In this document: one piece after another, positions 1 to 8,755 of the stretch
How the letters are laid out: every line of letters starts with the position of its first letter
Position numbering within the stretch: the first letter of the stretch is position 1
NCBI GenBank assembly: GCA_002722095.1
Contig: PBKG01000004.1
Span: 164,015-172,769, forward strand
DNA length: 8,755 bases
DNA from: Rhodospirillaceae bacterium
Lineage (GTDB): Bacteria > Pseudomonadota > Alphaproteobacteria > UBA8366
Reading direction: 5' to 3'
The notes under the pieces: model-generated
What the model was told of the DNA's origin: nothing
Databases searched by the model: none
Seen by the model: only the letters and a program-made list of their open reading frames with translations
Translations under genes and position numbers: made by a program

Positions 1-941
1 AGGATGTAACACTCGCACTGGAACTTCGTGTGCGGCGTGATCGAACCCGGCTGCGCCAATACCTGACCGCGCTCTACATCCTCGCGATCGATACCACGCA
101 GCAGCGCGCCGATATTGTCGCCCGCCTCGCCCTGATCCAACAGCTTACGGAACATCTCAACGCCCGTGCAGACCGTCTTCTCGGTGTCCTTAATACCGAC
201 AATCTCAATCTCGTCGCCCACATTCACGACACCGCGCTCAACACGGCCCGTAACAACCGTGCCACGACCCGAAATCGAGAACACGTCCTCGATCGGCATC
301 AGGAACGGCAGATCCTTCGGACGATCCGGCTGCGGAATGTAATCGTCAACATGCTGCATCAGCTCGAGGATGCGGTTCGCACCCGTCTCAGGGTCACCAC
401 CTTCGAGCGCGCCAAGCGCCGTACCCGCAACAATAGGAATATCGTCCCCCGGGAAATCGTAGCTCGACAGCAACTCGCGAACCTCAAGCTCCACAAGCTC
501 AAGAAGCTCCTCGTCGTCAACCTGATCGACCTTGTTCAAAAACACCACAATCGCCGGAACGCCAACCTGGCGGGCCAGAAGAATATGCTCCCGCGTCTGA
601 GGCATCGGACCGTCGGCCGCAGAAACAACCAAAATCGCGCCGTCCATCTGTGCCGCGCCCGTGATCATGTTCTTCACGTAGTCAGCATGACCGGGGCAGT
701 CCACATGCGCGTAATGACGGTTCTCCGTCTCGTACTCGACATGCGCCGTGTTAATCGTGATACCGCGTTCCTTCTCTTCAGGTGCCTTGTCGATATCCGC
801 ATAGTCCGTGAACGTCGCTCCGCCCGTCTCCGCCAATACCTTCGTAATCGCCGCCGTCAGCGTCGTCTTCCCATGATCCACATGCCCAATCGTACCGATA
901 TTGCAATGCGGCTTCGTACGTTCGAATTTCTCTTTCGCCAT
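1..941 (-). CDS. tuf: Elongation factor Tu (EF-Tu), 3'-truncated by the window edge
   Basis: EF-Tu is the cytoplasmic GTPase that carries aminoacyl-tRNA to the ribosomal A site. Translating the minus strand from the ATG at 941-939 gives 313 residues with no stop before base 1. A full protein is about 396 residues, so roughly 80 residues (most of domain 3) lie outside. Visible motifs: G1 GHVDHGKT (19-26), G2 RGITI (59-63) with the Mg-binding Thr62, G3 DCPGH (81-85) with catalytic His85, and G4 NKVD (136-139). The G5 motif reads TAL (174-176), where E. coli has SAL. Domain 2 follows, with the conserved [14 protein letters not shown] stretch. The start is supported by GGAGG at 951-947, five bases upstream. 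The gene follows fusA after 30 bases as the last visible str operon member. Codon use is odd: 22 of 23 visible Thr codons are ACG. Whether a second tuf copy exists cannot be seen here. Confidence 0.98.
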   Translation of the reverse strand, partial: MAKEKFERTKPHCNIGTIGHVDHGKTTLTAAITKVLAETGGATFTDYADIDKAPEEKERGITINTAHVEYETENRHYAHVDCPGHADYVKNMITGAAQMDGAILVVSAADGPMPQTREHILLARQVGVPAIVVFLNKVDQVDDEELLELVELEVRELLSSYDFPGDDIPIVAGTALGALEGGDPETGANRILELMQHVDDYIPQPDRPKDLPFLMPIEDVFSISGRGTVVTGRVERGVVNVGDEIEIVGIKDTEKTVCTGVEMFRKLLDQGEAGDNIGALLRGIDREDVERGQVLAQPGSITPHTKFQCECYI

Positions 942-946
942 CTTGG

Positions 947-951
947 CCTCC
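947..951 (-). promoter_or_regulatory. Shine-Dalgarno site of tuf
   Basis: GGAGG on the minus strand, five bases before the tuf ATG. It is a near-perfect match to the anti-SD sequence and fits a very highly translated gene. It sits in the 30-base fusA-tuf spacer, which shows no terminator-like hairpin with a T run, so tuf is likely co-transcribed with fusA. Confidence 0.85.
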
Positions 952-971
952 GTCTATAAAAGCGCGCCGTG

Positions 972-3047
972 TTACGCGAGGTTGGCGCGGACTTCCTCCG
1001 CCACCGCCTCCGGCACTTTTTCATAATGGTCAAATTGCATGGTGAACTGCGCACGCCCCTGACTAGCAGAGCGTAGCGTGTTGATGTAACCGAACATGTT
1101 GGCAAGCGGCACCATCGCATCGATGACCCGCGCATTACCGCGCTGATCCATCCCGCCAACCTGGCCACGCCGGCTGTTGAGGTCGCCGATGATATCGCCC
1201 ATATACTCTTCCGGCGTCACGACTTCGACCTTCATCACCGGCTCGAGCAATTTAGGCGCTGCTTTTTGTACGGCTTCGCGGAATGCAGCCCGCGACGCTA
1301 TTTCAAAAGCCATCACCGAGCTGTCCACATCATGGGACGCTCCATCGACGAGCGTTGCCTTGAAGTCGATCACCGGGAAACCTGCCAACACACCGGTCTC
1401 GCGAGCACTTTCAAGTCCCTTTTCAACACCCGGAATGTATTCCTTCGGGACCGAGCCACCGACAACCTTGCTTTCGAACTGATACCCGGTACCGGGCTCG
1501 GTCGGTTCGAACTCAATTTCGAGGCGCGCGAATTGACCGGCACCGCCCGACTGCTTTTTGTGGGTGTAATCGCAGACATAGGGCTTGGTGATGGTTTCGC
1601 GATACGCAACCTGCGGCGCGCCGATATTGGCGCCCACCTTAAACTCGCGCATAAGACGGTCGATGATGATCTCGAGATGAAGCTCGCCCATGCCCTTGAT
1701 TACGGTTTGGCCACTTTCTTCATCCGAAGATACGCGGAAGGACGGATCTTCTTGCGCAAGACGGCCGAGCGCACTCGACATCTTGTCGTGATCGCCCTTG
1801 GTCTTCGGCTCGACCGCGATTTCGATAACCGGATCGGGGAATTCCATTTTTTCGAGAATAATCGGATCGCCAGGATCGCAAAGCGTATCGCCGGTTGTCA
1901 CATTCTTTAGGCCCGCGAGAGCGACAATGTCGCCGGCATAAGCATAATCGATATCTTCTCGATTATTGGCATGCATGAGCAGCATGCGGCCGATCCGCTC
2001 TTTCTTATCCTTGCCGGGGTTGGAGACCGAAGTACCCTTCGCAACCACGCCGGAATAGACGCGGGCAAAGGTAAGGGACCCCACATAGGGATCGGTCATG
2101 ATCTTGAATGCCAAGGCGGAGAATGGCGCGTCATCGTTACCCTCGCGGATCGCGGCTTCGCCATCGTCGAGTACGCCTTTGACGCTTTCCACATCCGCCG
2201 GTGACGGCAAGAACTCAACGATCGCATCGAGTAGCGGCTGAACGCCCTTGTTCTTGAACGCCGAGCCCAGAAGTACCGGCACGAATTCACCAGTGACGGT
2301 GCCTTTACGAATACACTCGTTCAACGTCGCCTCATCGGGCTCGTTGCCATCTAGATAGGCTTCCATCGCCGTATCGTCTTGCTCGACGGCGAGTTCGATC
2401 AGCTTTTCGCGATAATCCGCCACCTGGTCGGCAAGTTCGGCGGGAATTTCCTGATCCTCGAACTCCGCGCCGAGGGTCTCTTCTTTCCAGATAACCGCCT
2501 TGTTGCGCACGAGATCGATGACGCCCTTGAAGTTATCTTCGGCGCCGACCGGCAATTGCATGACCAGTGGCTGGGCTCCGAGACGATCAACAATCATATC
2601 GACGGTGCGGAAGAAATCGGCACCGGTGCGGTCCATCTTGTTAACGAAACAGATACGCGGCACTTCATATTTGTCGGCCTGACGCCAAACTGTTTCCGAT
2701 TGAGGCTCGACGCCGGCAACGCTGTCAAACACGGCAACCGCGCCATCTAGCACCCGAAGGCTACGCTCGACCTCAATCGTGAAATCCACGTGACCGGGCG
2801 TATCGATGATATTGACGCGGTGATCCCGCCAATTGCAGGTGGTCGCAGCGGAGGTAATTGTAATCCCCCGCTCTTGCTCCTGTTCCATCCAGTCCATAGT
2901 GGCGTTGCCATCATGGACCTCGCCGATCTTATGGGAGCGCCCGGTATAATAAAGTATACGCTCGGTTGTCGTCGTCTTACCGGCATCGATGTGGGCCATG
3001 ATGCCGATATTGCGGTATTGCTCAATTGGTGTAGTGCGAGAAGACAT
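972..3047 (-). CDS. fusA: Elongation factor G (EF-G), translocation GTPase
   Basis: EF-G is a cytoplasmic GTPase. It drives movement of tRNA and mRNA through the ribosome after peptide bond formation and, with ribosome recycling factor, helps split ribosomes. The protein is complete at 691 residues, close to the usual 690-705. G-domain motifs: G1 AHIDAGKT (18-25), G2 RGITI (60-64), G3 DTPGH (82-86) with catalytic His86, G4 NKMD (136-139) and G5 GSAFKNKG (261-268). Domains II and III follow. Domain IV carries the decoding-site tip HDVDSS (572-577). The C-terminal domain V includes [13 protein letters not shown] and ends in a short acidic/Ala-rich tail. These features match bacterial EF-G1 rather than the mitochondrial EF-G2 or TetM-type paralogues. 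The ATG is supported by GGAG at 3060-3057, nine bases upstream. The gene begins 26 bases after rpsG and is followed by tuf after 30 bases, the standard str operon order. No frameshift or missing motif was seen. Confidence 0.99.
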   Translation of the reverse strand: MSSRTTPIEQYRNIGIMAHIDAGKTTTTERILYYTGRSHKIGEVHDGNATMDWMEQEQERGITITSAATTCNWRDHRVNIIDTPGHVDFTIEVERSLRVLDGAVAVFDSVAGVEPQSETVWRQADKYEVPRICFVNKMDRTGADFFRTVDMIVDRLGAQPLVMQLPVGAEDNFKGVIDLVRNKAVIWKEETLGAEFEDQEIPAELADQVADYREKLIELAVEQDDTAMEAYLDGNEPDEATLNECIRKGTVTGEFVPVLLGSAFKNKGVQPLLDAIVEFLPSPADVESVKGVLDDGEAAIREGNDDAPFSALAFKIMTDPYVGSLTFARVYSGVVAKGTSVSNPGKDKKERIGRMLLMHANNREDIDYAYAGDIVALAGLKNVTTGDTLCDPGDPIILEKMEFPDPVIEIAVEPKTKGDHDKMSSALGRLAQEDPSFRVSSDEESGQTVIKGMGELHLEIIIDRLMREFKVGANIGAPQVAYRETITKPYVCDYTHKKQSGGAGQFARLEIEFEPTEPGTGYQFESKVVGGSVPKEYIPGVEKGLESARETGVLAGFPVIDFKATLVDGASHDVDSSVMAFEIASRAAFREAVQKAAPKLLEPVMKVEVVTPEEYMGDIIGDLNSRRGQVGGMDQRGNARVIDAMVPLANMFGYINTLRSASQGRAQFTMQFDHYEKVPEAVAEEVRANLA

Positions 3048-3073
3048 GCCTCATTGCTCCGATCAGATCCGGA

Positions 3074-3544
3074 TTACCACCGGTAATGTGAAAACGCCCG
3101 GTTGGCCTCTGCCATCCGATGCGTGTCCTCCCGCTTTTTCACGGCACCGCCCCGGTTGTTTGAGGCATCGAGCAATTCACCCGAGAGCCTTTCAACCATT
3201 GTATTTTCGCTGCGGCTGCGCGCATTTTGGATGATCCACCGGAAAGCGAGCGCTTGGGCCCGGTCCGGCCGCACATCCATAGGCACCTGATAGGTCGCCC
3301 CGCCGACACGACGGGAACGCACTTCCAAGTGGGGTTTTACGTTGTCTAGTGCATCATGGAACGAGCGCACCGGATCGCCGCTTGCGCGGGATTCCATAAG
3401 GTCGAATGCACCGTAGACGATTCTCTCGGCAACAGACTTCTTGCCGTCGAGCATGACACTATTGATGAACTTGCTCACCACCACGTCGCCGAATTTGGCA
3501 TCGGGTAGGATTTCTCTTTTTTCTGCGCGGTGGCGTCTGGACAT
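3074..3544 (-). CDS. rpsG: 30S ribosomal protein S7
   Basis: S7 is a primary binder of the 3' domain of 16S rRNA. It nucleates assembly of the 30S head and lies near the E site and mRNA exit channel. The protein is 156 residues, the usual bacterial length. Recognisable blocks are [11 protein letters not shown] at the N terminus, the [15 protein letters not shown] beta-hairpin block (about 81-95), the [15 protein letters not shown] region and the TAIL-like C terminus [12 protein letters not shown]. The FSHYRW ending is common in Alphaproteobacteria. The ATG is supported by AGGGAG at 3557-3552, seven bases upstream. It lies 23 bases after rpsL and 26 bases before fusA. In E. coli, S7 represses str translation by binding a structured rpsL-rpsG spacer of roughly 100 bases. 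The 23-base spacer here cannot hold that structure, so any S7 feedback must work differently (inference). Confidence 0.99.
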   Translation of the reverse strand: MSRRHRAEKREILPDAKFGDVVVSKFINSVMLDGKKSVAERIVYGAFDLMESRASGDPVRSFHDALDNVKPHLEVRSRRVGGATYQVPMDVRPDRAQALAFRWIIQNARSRSENTMVERLSGELLDASNNRGGAVKKREDTHRMAEANRAFSHYRW

Positions 3545-3567
3545 CGACTGGCTCCCTACCCTTAAGC

Positions 3568-3939
3568 TTACTTCGGCCGTTTGGCGCCGTATTTAGAACG
3601 GCGCTGGCGGCGGTCATCGACGCCTTGGGTGTCCAAAGTGCCGCGAATAATATGATAGCGAACACCCGGCAAATCCTTGACGCGCCCGCCGCGGATCATA
3701 ACGACCGAATGCTCCTGCAAATTGTGGCCTTCGCCCGGAATGTAGCTGGTGACTTCGAAGCCGTTTGTGAGCCGTACGCGAGCAACCTTCCGAAGTGCCG
3801 AATTCGGCTTCTTCGGCGTCGTCGTGTAAACGCGCGTGCACACGCCACGTTTCTGAGGACAGGATTCCAGAGCCGGCACCTTGTTGCGCACCGGCTTATC
3901 TTTACGACCCTTGCGGATCAGTTGGTTAATCGTCGGCAT
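3568..3939 (-). CDS. rpsL: 30S ribosomal protein S12
   Basis: S12 sits at the 30S decoding centre, where it controls accuracy of codon recognition and is the classic streptomycin-resistance target. The protein is 123 residues, the standard length for proteobacteria. It contains PTINQL(I)RKGR at the N terminus, the CPQKRGVC segment (27-34), the [13 protein letters not shown] loop (39-51) and the [11 protein letters not shown] loop (86-96). Lys43 and Lys88 (counting Met) are wild type, so no classical streptomycin-resistance substitution is seen at those two sites. Asp89 lies in the KDLPGVRY context that RimO methylthiolates in other bacteria (family knowledge). The ATG is preceded by AGGA at 3947-3944 with a four-base gap. 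This is the first gene of the str operon, behind a leader of about 244 nt. rpsG follows after 23 bases. Confidence 0.99.
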   Translation of the reverse strand: MPTINQLIRKGRKDKPVRNKVPALESCPQKRGVCTRVYTTTPKKPNSALRKVARVRLTNGFEVTSYIPGEGHNLQEHSVVMIRGGRVKDLPGVRYHIIRGTLDTQGVDDRRQRRSKYGAKRPK

Positions 3940-4040
3940 ATTTTCCTACCAGCTCCGTTCGCCTAACCTATTCTTGTCCTTCTCATCGCCCAATTCCAAC
4001 CCGTTCAAACAGACATAAACGGCACCAACAGCACCGTGTG

Positions 4041-4058
4041 CGGCCTAACCACAGGCCG
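4041..4058 (-). other. Leader hairpin 3 (GC-rich stem-loop)
   Basis: On the minus strand CGGCCT and AGGCCG form a perfect six-base-pair stem around the loop GTGGTT. It lies just downstream of the candidate attenuator and about 100 bases before the rpsL start. It has no following T run, so it is unlikely to be a terminator. It could be part of a protein- or ribosome-binding structure in the leader; that is inference. Confidence 0.4.
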
Positions 4059-4062
4059 TCAG

Positions 4063-4086
4063 AAAAAGGCAGCCGGCTATCCGGCT
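4063..4086 (-). terminator. Candidate intrinsic terminator/attenuator in the rpsL leader
   Basis: On the minus strand AGCCGG and CCGGCT form a perfect six-base-pair GC-rich stem (4086-4081 with 4076-4071) around the loop ATAG. After three bases (GCC) comes TTTTT (4067-4063). The layout resembles a short intrinsic terminator placed about 100-120 nt into the transcript, as in attenuated leaders. The stem is short, the T run is only five long and is offset by GCC, and I found no convincing competing antiterminator helix. It may therefore be only a pause hairpin or unrelated to termination. Confidence 0.35.
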
Positions 4087-4128
4087 TATGTCAAAAACGT
4101 CGAAATCCCTGGAACTGTGTCTAGCCTG

Positions 4129-4153
4129 TTGCTGCGTTGTTTCAACCCAGCAA
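4129..4153 (-). other. Leader hairpin 1 (25-base stem-loop)
   Basis: On the minus strand TTGCTG pairs with CAGCAA. After a single G-G mismatch, an inner GTTG/CAAC stem closes the triloop AAA, giving ten base pairs in 25 bases. It begins about 30 nt after the inferred transcription start, so it would be among the first structures in the str transcript. It could stabilise the 5' end, pause polymerase or bind a regulator. No T run follows, so it is not an intrinsic terminator. A shifted pairing, GTTGCT with AGCAAC, is also possible. Confidence 0.5.
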
Positions 4154-4183
4154 GCAACTACAACCAAGCCCCTGTGGGAAAGT

Positions 4184-4219
4184 GCGGCGCATACTAGTTA
4201 CGCCCCCCACCCCCGTCAA
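4184..4219 (-). promoter_or_regulatory. Promoter of the str operon (sigma-70 type, stringent-like discriminator)
   Basis: The minus strand reads TTGACG (-35, 4219-4214), exactly 17 bases, then TAGTAT (-10, 4196-4191). This is five of six and four of six matches to consensus with ideal spacing. The bases directly after the -10 are GCGCCGC (4190-4184), a GC-only discriminator of the sort found at rRNA and ribosomal-protein promoters repressed by ppGpp with DksA. The spacer is dominated by a G5-T-G6 run. Transcription is expected to start near the A at 4183. The promoter lies about 48 bases beyond the rpoC terminator T run and 275 bases before rpsL, so it can drive rpsL-rpsG-fusA-tuf independently of rpoC. 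No extended -10 (TGn) is present. Confidence 0.8.
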
Positions 4220-4267
4220 GCGAAAGATGCAATGATTCTGAGGGGTTCGTTAGTTTTTTTTAGGCCC

Positions 4268-4317
4268 AAAAAAGGACTGGATTCCGCACTGCCGAACAAA
4301 CCGGCTGCGCGGAATCC
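4268..4317 (-). terminator. Rho-independent terminator of rpoC
   Basis: On the minus strand GGATTCCGC (4317-4309) pairs perfectly with GCGGAATCC (4287-4279). Inside, GCCG pairs with CGGC around the loop GTTTGTT, with a short imperfect join between the two stems. After AGTCC comes TTTTTT (4273-4268). The structure starts 11 bases after the rpoC stop codon. It should end the rpoBC transcript before the str promoter. On the plus strand the hairpin is not followed by a T run, so it is expected to act in one direction only. Confidence 0.85.
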
Positions 4318-4327
4318 GAATTCATAA

Positions 4328-8680
<4,353 letters not shown>

Positions 8681-8683
8681 TCA

Positions 8684-8688
8684 CTCCC
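8684..8688 (-). promoter_or_regulatory. Shine-Dalgarno site of rpoC, deciding the start codon
   Basis: GGGAG on the minus strand lies nine bases before the ATG at 8674-8672 and only three bases before the in-frame GTG at 8680-8678. The longer gap is within the usual range and the shorter is not. Starting at the ATG also puts the first zinc-finger cysteines at 70, 72, 85 and 88, the same numbers as in E. coli RpoC. Confidence 0.7.
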
Positions 8689-8755
8689 GACTAAATCGAC
8701 ACCTAAGACTCTACTTACTCAATTCACTGTTCCAAGCGGTTGCTTAGAAATTCTC
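8689..8755 (-). other. Spacer upstream of rpoC, probably rpoB-rpoC intergenic
   Basis: All three minus-strand frames meet a stop within about the first 36 bases of this edge. The possible upstream C-terminal ends are ENF, SKQPLGTVN or LSNRLEQ, and none is a recognisable RpoB tail. By gene order rpoB should end here or just outside. There is no strong terminator or promoter, which fits rpoB and rpoC being co-transcribed. A weak hairpin (CTAAGC with GCTTGG, one wobble pair) is present near 8747-8732 without a T run. Confidence 0.4.

Larger units (their letters stand above)
3940..4183 (-). promoter_or_regulatory. Long structured 5' leader of the str operon
   Basis: This is the predicted untranslated leader between the inferred start site (A at about 4183) and the rpsL ATG. 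No plausible gene lies in it on either strand. By eye it folds into three local hairpins in transcription order: 4153-4129, 4086-4071 (followed by T5) and 4058-4041. The last 80 bases are less structured and end in the rpsL Shine-Dalgarno sequence. A leader this long is more than translation needs and suggests regulation. It does not match any riboswitch or ribosomal-protein leader that I can recognise. The exact 5' end is inferred from the promoter, not observed. Confidence 0.6.

Noticed and set aside
30..959. A 309-codon open frame on the plus strand, antisense to tuf.
   Set aside because: It is codon-aligned with tuf, so stops could arise only where tuf uses TTA, CTA or TCA. A highly expressed GC-rich gene avoids those codons. 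Its Arg/His/Leu-rich translation looks like a mirror of EF-Tu and not a real protein.
1266..1910. A 214-codon open frame on the plus strand, antisense to fusA.
   Set aside because: It has the same codon-aligned register relative to fusA and the same explanation; fusA is intact with all its motifs.
2944..2958. AT-rich TATACTTTATTATA on the minus strand inside fusA as an internal promoter.
   Set aside because: It encodes the conserved EF-G residues RILYYT, and there is no -35-like hexamer at the right distance.
4063..4100. A perfect TTGACA on the minus strand (about 4094-4089) as a second promoter nearer rpsL.
   Set aside because: At 16-18 bases downstream the sequence is CTGCCT, TGCCTT or GCCTTT, none a plausible -10 box, and the spacer is taken up by a hairpin.
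4228..4261. A plus-strand terminator: a weak CTGA/TTAG stem followed by T8.
   Set aside because: The stem is only four pairs with a wobble and an eight-base loop, and there is no plus-strand gene to terminate. The T8 is better read as the minus-strand A run between terminator and promoter.
4088..4327. A 79-codon open frame on the plus strand in the rpoC-rpsL gap.
   Set aside because: It has no Shine-Dalgarno before its ATG, has low-complexity content, and overlaps the leader, the promoter and the rpoC terminator, which explain the sequence better.

Overview
The window is a stretch of core information-processing genes, all on the minus strand, from a bacterium that looks alphaproteobacterial. 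Reading in the direction of transcription (high to low coordinates), the order is rpoC, rpsL, rpsG, fusA, tuf. The joined rpoBC and str (S12-S7-EF-G-EF-Tu) operons are common in Alphaproteobacteria. The protein sequences fit this group: S7 ends in FSHYRW, RpoC starts MNELMNFF, and EF-Tu carries the segment [20 protein letters not shown] Rhodospirillales-like relative is a guess from overall feel; no search was possible.

Layout, in transcription order. Positions 8755-8675 are the end of the rpoB-rpoC spacer, with no recognisable rpoB codons. Positions 8674-4328 are a complete rpoC (1448 residues from the preferred ATG). Positions 4327-3940 are a 388-base non-coding region. It holds a strong intrinsic terminator just after rpoC, then a near-consensus sigma-70-type promoter (TTGACG, 17 bases, TAGTAT) with a GC-only discriminator, then a leader of about 244 nt with three predicted hairpins. 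One hairpin is followed by a T5 run and could be an attenuator. Positions 3939-3568 are rpsL, 3544-3074 rpsG and 3047-972 fusA, followed by tuf from 941 to beyond the window edge (313 codons visible). The str genes are packed with spacers of 23, 26 and 30 bases, each with a clear Shine-Dalgarno sequence.

Together these genes encode the catalytic beta-prime subunit of RNA polymerase, two 30S ribosomal proteins, and the two GTPases that drive translocation and aminoacyl-tRNA delivery. The layout predicts that rpoC transcription ends at the terminator and that the str genes are transcribed as one growth-rate-controlled unit from their own promoter.

No mobile element, CRISPR array, tRNA, rRNA or unknown accessory gene was found. 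This is an ordinary housekeeping region and I see no undescribed system in it. The points most worth a second look are the structured rpsL leader, the G-rich spacer of its promoter, the rpsL-rpsG gap too short for the E. coli type of S7 control site, and the near-exclusive use of ACG for threonine in tuf, which its neighbour fusA does not share.
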